DNA from: Halobacteroides halobius DSM 5150
Lineage (GTDB): Bacteria > Bacillota > Halanaerobiia > Halobacteroidales > Halobacteroidaceae
Direction: 5' to 3'
Assembly (NCBI RefSeq): GCF_000328625.1
Contig: NC_019978.1
Coordinates: 372,001-436,000, forward strand
Length of the DNA stretch: 64,000 nt
Under the pieces are notes generated by a model that was given only the letters and a program-made list of their open reading frames with translations, was not told where the DNA came from and searched no databases. Below, in pieces: positions 43,038-50,199 of this stretch. How positions within the stretch are numbered: the first letter of the stretch is position 1; every line of letters begins with the position of its first letter. Made by a program: the position numbers and the translations under genes.

Positions 43038-44532
43038 TATTAAAAGTTTCTTCGGTAGGCTAATGTTATCTCATTTAATTATTATCTTAATTTCTTTACT
43101 TGTAATTGGAATTATATTTGGTTATTTAATTCAAAACTATTATTTTGGATTAAAGGAATGGAAAGTGACTAGAAAGGGCCAACGGATTGCTAAATTAGTT
43201 AGTAGAAATGTATCAGAAAACAAACTAAAGGCTATTGAAATAAAAAAATTCAAAGATAAAATTAATACAATCTCCCGCTCATCAAATATGGATATTGCTA
43301 TTGTAAATAGACAAGGCGAAATTATTTTTGACTCTATTGCTCAGGAGTTTAATTTAACTATTAAGAATAATGAGATTCAGAGAGTTCTAGCAGGCAATAG
43401 AATAAGTAAAAAAATAATGGGTCCAGATAATAAAAGTCTACTAATGATTTTTCCTTTGTTTAAAACAAATAATAATAATTCTATTATACTAGAGTCAAAA
43501 GAGTGGAATAGTAAAATTATCGGCGGAATAGTCTTACGGACACCAATGGGTAGTGTAACAGAAACTATTAATGAAATTACCAAGTTGATTTTATACTCTT
43601 TTCTAATAGCAATGATTGCAGCTATCTTTTTAAGTTATTTTTTTGCTCGTCGGGTAACAAAACCACTTATGGCTATTAATAATGCTGCTATGAATCTTAC
43701 TGAAGGCAATTTTAAGAAAGTAAAACCTCCTTCAAATAGTAGTGAAGAAATTGAAAATTTAGTGAATTCATTTAATTATGCAGTAGATCAAATTGATGAA
43801 ACATTACAAGAGAAAAAACATTTAGAGAGAATGCGAAGGGAGTTTGTAGCTAATGTCTCTCATGAATTTAGAGCCCCTTTAACTTCGATTAAGGGCTTTT
43901 TAGAGTTGTTATTAGAGCATGATTTAGATAAATCTGAAATTAAGCAATATAGTCAGATTATGTATAAAGATACAGAGTATCTAGAACATTTGTTAGAGGA
44001 CTTACTTATCCTAAGTAAGTGTGATTCAAAGAGTTTGTCATTAAATAAAGAGTATGTTACCCCTAATCAATTAATTAACAGGGCGGTCAAGTCTTCCCAA
44101 AACAAACTAAAGAAAAAGAATTTAGATATTAAAGTGGAATTAGCAGATGATTTGCCCAATCTTTATGTAGATTCAAATCGCATTCATCAGGTTTTAATTA
44201 ATTTATTAGAGAATGCTATAACCTATTCCCCTTTTAATGGTCAAATAATAATTTCTGTCCAGCAATACAAACCCGATCAAGATGTTATTAAATTTTCTGT
44301 AACTGACCAGGGACCTGGAATTTCTCAAAAAGAAAAAGAAAAAGTTTGGCAGAGATTTTATAAGATCGATACTGCCCGAACCAGAAAGGAGAAAGAAGGT
44401 AGTGGATTGGGCTTAGCTATCGTTAAAGATATAATATCTAAGCATGGTGGAGAAGTAAAGTTAGAAAGTAAACTTGGTGAAGGAACTACTTTTAGTTTTA
44501 TATTAGGGCCAAATTCAATAGACTCCATTTAA
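43015..44532 (+). CDS. Sensor histidine kinase, PhoR/WalK-type
   Basis: 505 residues. First membrane helix at about 16-40, an extracytoplasmic sensor region of about 140 residues, second helix near 190-212, HAMP, then HisKA with the phospho-His in FVANVSHEFRAPLTSIKG (Phe replaces the common Leu). The ATPase domain has NRIHQVLINLLENA, VTDQGPGIS and GSGLGLAIV. No PAS domain is obvious between HAMP and HisKA. The signal is unknown; the architecture and target repeats resemble phosphate-limitation systems. Confidence 0.92.
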   Translation: MKKRMKFDIKSFFGRLMLSHLIIILISLLVIGIIFGYLIQNYYFGLKEWKVTRKGQRIAKLVSRNVSENKLKAIEIKKFKDKINTISRSSNMDIAIVNRQGEIIFDSIAQEFNLTIKNNEIQRVLAGNRISKKIMGPDNKSLLMIFPLFKTNNNNSIILESKEWNSKIIGGIVLRTPMGSVTETINEITKLILYSFLIAMIAAIFLSYFFARRVTKPLMAINNAAMNLTEGNFKKVKPPSNSSEEIENLVNSFNYAVDQIDETLQEKKHLERMRREFVANVSHEFRAPLTSIKGFLELLLEHDLDKSEIKQYSQIMYKDTEYLEHLLEDLLILSKCDSKSLSLNKEYVTPNQLINRAVKSSQNKLKKKNLDIKVELADDLPNLYVDSNRIHQVLINLLENAITYSPFNGQIIISVQQYKPDQDVIKFSVTDQGPGISQKEKEKVWQRFYKIDTARTRKEKEGSGLGLAIVKDIISKHGGEVKLESKLGEGTTFSFILGPNSIDSI

Positions 44533-44557
44533 TACCAGCTAAAAAATTAGATTATTT

Positions 44558-44585
44558 TTTGCATTTTGTTTATAAAATGTTTATA
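44558..44585 (+). promoter_or_regulatory. Direct-repeat operator, site 2
   Basis: TTTGCA (44558), TTTATA (44569) and TTTATA (44580) at 11-bp steps, with spacers TTTTG and AAATG nearly as in site 1 at 41453-41482. It lies 52 nt before the Mur-ligase-like gene. Confidence 0.6.
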
Positions 44586-44636
44586 ATTTTAAATAGAGAG
44601 TAATAAAATATTTTGATATAAAGATGGGGGATATAG

Positions 44637-46151
44637 ATGTTGATAAATTCTGTAGCCAAGGAGAATAGTTGGGTTTTAGCTGATTTAATTAAGGATTTAA
44701 AAGTAAAAGAAAAAATTAATTTTAAAAATTATAAAATAAATAATATAACGAATAATTCAAAGGAAGTTACAGAGGGTTCAATTTTTGTAGCTATAGAAGG
44801 ATTTAATGTAGATGGACATGATTATATTTTTGAAGCAAGAGAAAATGGAGCAGTAGCTATTATTGGTGAGAAAAATATGACTCCTCCAGCTGATATGTTA
44901 TATATTAGAGTTAGTAATAGTAGGAAAGCTTTAGCAAAATTAGCTGCTAAGTTTTATAATTATCCTTATCAGCAGATGAGATTAATTGGAGTAACTGGTA
45001 CAGCAGGTAAGACAACAACTGCTTCAATGGTTGATAGTATAATTAATCAAGTAGTTAAACAAACTGGATTGATTGGAACATTACATACTAAGATAGGTGA
45101 TAAATGCTATTCTAATCCACACCAGTGTACAACTCCTGATGCTGTAACACTATATGAGAGATTGGCCCGTATGAAAAGAGAAAAAATTGATTATGCTAGT
45201 ATGGAGGTTTCTTCTCATGCTCTAAAGTTGGATAGAGTTTATGGTTTAGAATTTAATATTGGTATTTTCACTAATTTATCTTATGACCATTTGGATTTCC
45301 ATCCAACTTTAGATGATTATTATCAAAGTAAAGCTAAATTATTTTCTAATTTAAAGTCAGAAGGAGTTGCTATTTTTAACTTAGATGATGACTATACTAA
45401 ATCACTAATTAGCGATTTAGTATCTAACAATTATTATACTTATGGAATTGAGAAAGAAGCAGATGTTGTAGCTCAAAAGATAAAGTTAACTAGACAAGGG
45501 ATTACATTTGACATAGAAATCAATCAGGAATTAGTAACTTTAAATAAAAAGATTATTAAACCACAAATAATTAAAATAAAATTACCAATTTTAGGTTATC
45601 ATAATATTTACAATGCTTTGGCAGCTTTTATAGCAGGTGTAGTTTTAGGAATTAGTCTAGAAGATATTAAGAAAGGATTAGAGGGTTTTACAGGAGTTAA
45701 GAGAAGAATGGAATTGATTTATGATGAAGAGTTTACTATTATTGATGATTTTGCTCATAATCCAGCTAGTTTAACTGCTAATTTTGAGACTATAAAGGAA
45801 TTAGAGTATAATAATTTAGTTATTATTCATTTTTTAAAAGGCCAAAGAGGGACCAAAATAAACAGGCTTAATGCTCAATTAATAGCTGATTGGAGTAAGG
45901 AATTGGATTTAAAAGAAATTATTACAACAAAATGTGCTAAAAGAGTAACTGAGAAAAATAAGGTGTTATTTAAAGAAGAAGAAGTATTTACTGATATTAT
46001 TAGTGAACATAATATTCGGATTATTAATATGAAAGAACTAGAAGATGCTCTTAAATTAGGGTTAGATAAGGTTACTAGTAATGACTTATTACTATTGTTA
46101 GGAGGCCCTGGATTAAATAAGGCAAGTGAAATAATTGATTCTTGTCTATAA
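44637..46151 (+). CDS. Mur ligase family protein, MurE-like
   Basis: 504 residues with the three Mur-ligase domains. N-terminal UDP-binding part (NITNNSKEVTEGSIFVAIEG), ATP loop GVTGTAGKTTT, central MEVSSHALKLDRV and FTNLSYDHLDFH, and C-terminal DDFAHNPASL. It resembles MurE (UDP-MurNAc-L-Ala-D-Glu ligase), but the DNPR/DNPA signature that selects meso-diaminopimelate or Lys is not present; the region reads FLKGQRGTKINRLN. It is thus perhaps a paralogue with another substrate. It lies behind the direct-repeat operator and before a D,D-carboxypeptidase, which suggests wall modification under the two-component system. Confidence 0.75.
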   Translation: MLINSVAKENSWVLADLIKDLKVKEKINFKNYKINNITNNSKEVTEGSIFVAIEGFNVDGHDYIFEARENGAVAIIGEKNMTPPADMLYIRVSNSRKALAKLAAKFYNYPYQQMRLIGVTGTAGKTTTASMVDSIINQVVKQTGLIGTLHTKIGDKCYSNPHQCTTPDAVTLYERLARMKREKIDYASMEVSSHALKLDRVYGLEFNIGIFTNLSYDHLDFHPTLDDYYQSKAKLFSNLKSEGVAIFNLDDDYTKSLISDLVSNNYYTYGIEKEADVVAQKIKLTRQGITFDIEINQELVTLNKKIIKPQIIKIKLPILGYHNIYNALAAFIAGVVLGISLEDIKKGLEGFTGVKRRMELIYDEEFTIIDDFAHNPASLTANFETIKELEYNNLVIIHFLKGQRGTKINRLNAQLIADWSKELDLKEIITTKCAKRVTEKNKVLFKEEEVFTDIISEHNIRIINMKELEDALKLGLDKVTSNDLLLLLGGPGLNKASEIIDSCL

Positions 46152-46177
46152 TGAATATTCTACAAGGAGGGAAAGGT

Positions 46178-47332
46178 GTGTTTGATTTAAAAAAGGTAGT
46201 GATTCTGATTTTAATTGTAGTATTGTCATCTTTACCGGCTTATGCACAAGGCGTTAAGATTAATGCTAAATCAGCTGTTTTAATGGATGCTCAGACTGGA
46301 CAAGTTTTATTTAGTAAAAATAAGAATTTAGAATTACCACCAGCTAGTATAACTAAAATTATGACGATTTTATTAACTATGGAAGCAGTTGATGCAAATA
46401 GAGTTAGCTTAGATGATAAAGTAACTGTAAGTAGTTTAGCAGAATCAATGGGAGGTTCGCAAATTTGGTTGGCAGCAGGAGAAAAGTTGACATTAAAAGA
46501 GCTCTTAAAAGCAGTAATTATTCCTTCAGCTAATGATGCTTGTGTAGCATTAGCAGAATATATCGGGGGAACAGAAAGAAATTTTGTGCGGATGATGAAT
46601 CAAAAAGCTAAAGAATTAGGATTAAAGCACACTAATTTTATTAATTCTACAGGATTACCTGTTGATCATGGTAAACACTATTCTAGTGCTTATGATATTG
46701 CATTAATGGCCCGGGAATTAATTACAAAACATAAAAAAGTTTTAAAGTGGACAAGTAAGCGCGTGGATTATATTAAGAATGGAACCATTCCTTTATATAC
46801 TACTAATGATTTAATTGGGTATTATCCTGATGCTAATGGATTAAAGACTGGTTGGACAGAAGAAGCTGGATATTGTTTAGCAGGAACAGCTACTAGGGGA
46901 GAAACTACTTTGATTGCAGTTGTAATGGGAACTAAGAGTGATAAGGCTAGAGTAGCTGAAACAGCTAAGTTATTAGATTATGGATTTAATGCCTTTCATA
47001 CGGTTAGATTGATTAATGCTGGAGTGGAAGTTAATCAAGTTAAAGTAAAAAAAGGTAAAAAGCTAAAGGTACCTGTTGAAACAGCTCGTGAATTTTCAGC
47101 ACTTATTAAATTAGGTACTAAAGATCAAGTTAAAAGGAAATTTAAAATTAACGAAAAATTAATAGCTCCAGTTAAAAAAGGAGCTGTAGTTGGAAAAGTA
47201 TTATTTCTTCAGCAAGGTAAGAAATTAGGAGAAGTAAAACTAATAACAACCAAGGAAGTAAAGAAAGCAGGTTTCTTTACAATAATATTTAGGTGGCTTA
47301 AAAATTTTGTAATGAGTTATTTTAATAAATGA
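46178..47332 (+). CDS. D-alanyl-D-alanine carboxypeptidase, DacF-type
   Basis: A secreted penicillin-binding protein of 385 residues that trims D-Ala from peptidoglycan stems. Signal peptide VVILILIVVLSSLPAYAQG. Active-site motifs are SITK (PPASITKIMTI), SAN (IIPSANDACVA) and KTG (GLKTGWTEEAG). A small C-terminal beta domain and an amphipathic anchoring helix end it (FFTIIFRWLKNFV). The GTG at 46178 after AAGGAGGGAAAGG is preferred; upstream codons overlap the Mur-ligase gene. Likely co-transcribed with that gene. Confidence 0.9.
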   Translation: MFDLKKVVILILIVVLSSLPAYAQGVKINAKSAVLMDAQTGQVLFSKNKNLELPPASITKIMTILLTMEAVDANRVSLDDKVTVSSLAESMGGSQIWLAAGEKLTLKELLKAVIIPSANDACVALAEYIGGTERNFVRMMNQKAKELGLKHTNFINSTGLPVDHGKHYSSAYDIALMARELITKHKKVLKWTSKRVDYIKNGTIPLYTTNDLIGYYPDANGLKTGWTEEAGYCLAGTATRGETTLIAVVMGTKSDKARVAETAKLLDYGFNAFHTVRLINAGVEVNQVKVKKGKKLKVPVETAREFSALIKLGTKDQVKRKFKINEKLIAPVKKGAVVGKVLFLQQGKKLGEVKLITTKEVKKAGFFTIIFRWLKNFVMSYFNK

Positions 47333-47340
47333 TTACTAGT

Positions 47341-47370
47341 AACCTCTGGATTTAATCCAGAGGTTGTTTT
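47341..47370 (+). terminator. Terminator after the carboxypeptidase gene
   Basis: AACCTCTGGAT, loop TTA, ATCCAGAGGTT, then GTTTT. Confidence 0.85.
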
Positions 47371-47437
47371 AGTTTAGGGGCATTTTATCACAGGTATTAA
47401 TGGTTTGCATAGTATAGAGTGAAGGAGGTGAGACTAA

Positions 47438-48217
47438 GTGGTTGAAGCTTTAGCTAATTATAATATTATCACTCTTGGTTTATTAGCTAGTTTAGCTGCT
47501 GGTTTAGCTACTGGTGTAGGTGCTTTACCTATCTTTTTCACTCGTAAAATCCCTGAAAAAGTATTAAACGTTTCTTTAGGATTTGCAGCTGGGGTTATGT
47601 TAGCAGCTACTTCCTTTAGTTTGATTATTCCAGCTATTGAAAAAGGAGGTGGTGGAGTTGCTGGAGCTACAATAGCTTTATTTGGAATTTTAGCTGGAGG
47701 GGGATTTTTAGATATTGTAGATAAATTTTTTCCAGATACTAATTTGTTAGCTAATTCGACTAATGAGGAAGCTAATCTAAGAAAAGTTTGGCTTTTTGCC
47801 TTAGCAATTACTATACATAACTTTCCAGAGGGATTGGCTGTGGGAGTAGGATTTGGCGATGGTGATATTGTGAGTGGATTAAGTTTAGCTATAGCAATCG
47901 GATTGCAAAATATTCCAGAAGGTTTAGCAATTGCTCTTCCATTTATTCATGAAAAAATAAGAGTTTGGAAGGCTTTTGGAGTTGCTTTAGCTAGTGGATT
48001 AGTAGAACCAATTGGCGGATTATTAGGAGTGGGATTAGTACAAGTATCACGTCCTTTATTGCCTTTTGCTTTATCTTTTGCAGCAGGAGCTATGTTATTT
48101 GTAATTAATAATGAGATAATTCCTGAAACACAAAAAGATAATGATTCTAATTTAGCGACTCATGCTATCTTAATTGGATTTGTAATTATGATGTTTCTAG
48201 ATAATATTTTAGGATAA
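47438..48217 (+). CDS. ZIP family divalent metal transporter
   Basis: 259 residues with about eight membrane spans. The ZIP metal site is in TIHNFPEGLAVGVGF and LQNIPEGLAIALPF, as in ZupT/GufA-type importers of Zn, Fe or Mn. An acidic linker lies near residue 105. It starts with GTG after GAAGGAGGTGA. Metal specificity cannot be read from the sequence. The terminator after it belongs to a two-copy hairpin family. Confidence 0.88.
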   Translation: MVEALANYNIITLGLLASLAAGLATGVGALPIFFTRKIPEKVLNVSLGFAAGVMLAATSFSLIIPAIEKGGGGVAGATIALFGILAGGGFLDIVDKFFPDTNLLANSTNEEANLRKVWLFALAITIHNFPEGLAVGVGFGDGDIVSGLSLAIAIGLQNIPEGLAIALPFIHEKIRVWKAFGVALASGLVEPIGGLLGVGLVQVSRPLLPFALSFAAGAMLFVINNEIIPETQKDNDSNLATHAILIGFVIMMFLDNILG

Positions 48218-48230
48218 TAAAAAGATAGCT

Positions 48231-48275
48231 GCCCTGTAATCCCAATTGTTTAAGGGAAAGCAGGGCTATTATTTA
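48231..48275 (+). terminator. Terminator hairpin, family copy A
   Basis: GCCCTG (48231) with CAGGGC (48261) and inner TCCC/GGGA, then a T-rich tail. It shares GCCCTGTAATCCCA and TTAAGGGA exactly with the hairpin at 57233-57268. Confidence 0.7.
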
Positions 48276-48300
48276 GTTAGGATTTTTTGAATAAGTAAGT

Positions 48301-48329
48301 TTGACAAACTTATATAAAAATAGTATTAT
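48301..48329 (+). promoter_or_regulatory. Distal promoter of the repeat lipoprotein
   Basis: TTGACA (48301-48306), 17 bp, TATTAT (48324-48329). Nothing coding follows for about 390 nt. The leader can form GGGGTA/TACCCC and a short CCTCTACT-type hairpin (about 48437-48500), possibly a regulatory structure I do not recognise. Confidence 0.6.
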
Positions 48330-48541
48330 TAGAACATAATGAGTTTTTAATCTTCTAAATTATTTTAAATTATAAGGAAGTATTCTATTAATATTCATAG
48401 AGGTATGTTTAATTTAGTGAAAGATAAAACATTCACGGGGTAATTTATGCTAAGCACCTGTATTTATAGTTATATAATACCCCTACTAAGTAGAGGTCTT
48501 TATATTTCTATAATTTAAATTGTTAATAAATCATAAAAATA

Positions 48542-48590
48542 TTGACTCGTTATCAATAAGATGCTACACTGATAATGAAATCAATTATCA
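48542..48590 (+). promoter_or_regulatory. Proximal promoter with Fur-like half-sites
   Basis: TTGACT (48542-48547), 17 bp, TACACT (48565-48570). TGATAAT (48570-48576) and ATTATCA (48584-48590) form an inverted pair over the start site, with GTTATCA inside the spacer. This suggests iron- or Fur-family control of the lipoprotein gene. Confidence 0.5.
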
Positions 48591-48721
48591 TTTGATTATT
48601 GGGATTAACAAATTAAGAGAATACATAATTACTTTTAGGGAGGTGTTTAACACTAATTTATAAATAAGTTAGCTTTTGATATACTTATCAAATTATTAAA
48701 AATAAAAGGAGGAAGATAAAT

Positions 48722-50140
48722 ATGAAGAAATTTTTAAGTTTAAGTCTAGTATTTTTACTATCACTTGTAGTATTAACAGGCTGTGGAGGAAATCAGCCCG
48801 CCACAAATCAAGGACAACCTAAAAAAGAAGCTGATACAGTAACAGCAGCTTCAATAACAGGAAAAGAAGCAGTCTTTAGAAAAGCTGTTAGTGAGAAAGG
48901 GACTTGGATAGTAGCAGCATTAAATGATTTAACATTTGATGAAGAGCTAGTAATAGCAGGTACATTCCATGATAAAGGTAAGGCTAGTAATGAAGTGTAT
49001 CGAAAGATAGCTCCATATACTCAAGATGATAGTTATAATGTAACAGAAAGATATACAATAACAGCACCAAAGTTTATTGTTAAGAGTCCAAATGCTAAAT
49101 TCCAAGGTGGAATTTTTGCAGGTGATGTATATGTCAAGGCTAAAGGATTTACAATTGATGATGCAACAGTAAAAGGAAATGTATACTTTGCTAAAGAGGA
49201 GTATAAGTCAAGCTTTACTACTGAAGCTGGAGGTAAAGTGACTGGAGTTACTAAGGTTAAAGGGAAGGCAGATGTAGTAACAGCAGCTTCAATAACAGGA
49301 AAAGAAGCAGTCTTTAGAAAAGCTGTTAGTGAGAAAGGGACTTGGATAGTAGCAGCATTAAATGATTTAACATTTGATGAAGAGCTAGTAATAGCAGGTA
49401 CATTCCATGATAAAGGGAAGGCTAGTAATGAAGTGTATCGAAAAATAGCTCCATATACTCAAGATGATAGTTATAATGTAACAGAAAGATATACAATAAC
49501 AGCCCCAAAGTTTATTGTTAAGAGTCCAAATACTAAATTCCAAGGTGGAATTTTTGCAGGTGACGTATATGTCAAGGCTAAAGGATTTACAATTGATGAT
49601 GCAACAGTAAAAGGAAATGTATACTTTGCTAAAGAGGAGTACAAGTCCAGCTTTACTACTGAAGCCGGAGGTAAAGTGACTGGAGTTACTAAGGTTAAAG
49701 GGAAGGCAGATGTAGTAACAGCAGCTTCAATAACAGGAAAAGAAGCAGTCTTTAGAAAAGCTGTTAGTGAGAAAGGGACTTGGATAGTAGCAGCATTAAA
49801 TGATTTAACATTTGATGAAGAGCTAGTAATAGCAGGTACATTCCATGATAAAGGTAAGGCTAGTAATGAAGTGTATCGAAAGATAGCTCCATATACTCAA
49901 GATGATAGTTATAATGTAACAGAAAGATATACAATAACAGCACCAAAGTTTATTGTTAAGAGTCCAAATGCTAAATTCCAAGGTGGAATTTTTGCAGGTG
50001 ATGTATATGTCAAGGCTAAAGGATTTACAATTGATGATGCAACAGTAAAAGGAAATGTATACTTTGCTAAAGAGGAGTATAAGTCAAGCTTTACTACTGA
50101 AGCTGGAGGTAAAGTGACTGGAGTTAGCAAAGTAAAATAA
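48722..50140 (+). CDS. Lipoprotein with three near-identical 146-residue repeats
   Basis: 472 residues. A lipoprotein signal (hydrophobic stretch, lipobox VLTGC, Cys at 21) is followed by a short linker and three repeats of 438 bp starting at 48833, 49271 and 49709. The repeats are almost identical in both DNA and protein. Each starts VTAASITGKEAVFRKAV and includes FIVKSPNAKFQGGIFAGDVYVKAKG in shorter blocks typical of right-handed beta-helix or polymer-forming sheets. I recognise no family. AAAGGAGG precedes the ATG. Located outside the membrane by inference. The near identity means recent expansion or ongoing homogenisation. Confidence 0.8.
   Translation: MKKFLSLSLVFLLSLVVLTGCGGNQPATNQGQPKKEADTVTAASITGKEAVFRKAVSEKGTWIVAALNDLTFDEELVIAGTFHDKGKASNEVYRKIAPYTQDDSYNVTERYTITAPKFIVKSPNAKFQGGIFAGDVYVKAKGFTIDDATVKGNVYFAKEEYKSSFTTEAGGKVTGVTKVKGKADVVTAASITGKEAVFRKAVSEKGTWIVAALNDLTFDEELVIAGTFHDKGKASNEVYRKIAPYTQDDSYNVTERYTITAPKFIVKSPNTKFQGGIFAGDVYVKAKGFTIDDATVKGNVYFAKEEYKSSFTTEAGGKVTGVTKVKGKADVVTAASITGKEAVFRKAVSEKGTWIVAALNDLTFDEELVIAGTFHDKGKASNEVYRKIAPYTQDDSYNVTERYTITAPKFIVKSPNAKFQGGIFAGDVYVKAKGFTIDDATVKGNVYFAKEEYKSSFTTEAGGKVTGVSKVK
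48833..50133 (+). repeat. Three tandem 438-bp coding repeats
   Basis: Units at 48833-49270, 49271-49708 and 49709-50133. The period is exactly 438 bp. Only a few substitutions separate units, such as Ala/Thr in SPNAK versus SPNTK in the middle unit. Units one and three are closer to each other than to unit two. Confidence 0.95.
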
Positions 50141-50165
50141 TATAGAATATAGTATAATGAAGGGA

Positions 50166-50199
50166 AAAAGGATTAACCCAATATTGGGTTAATCCTTTT
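50166..50199 (+). terminator. Terminator of the lipoprotein gene and target of intron copy 2
   Basis: A perfect 34-nt palindrome with arms AAAAGGATTAACCCAAT. The intron GTGTGCTC begins at the next base, 50200. Confidence 0.9.

Noticed and set aside
44637-46151. Firm murE call
   Set aside because: The amino-acid recognition signature is missing, so only a Mur-ligase family call is made.
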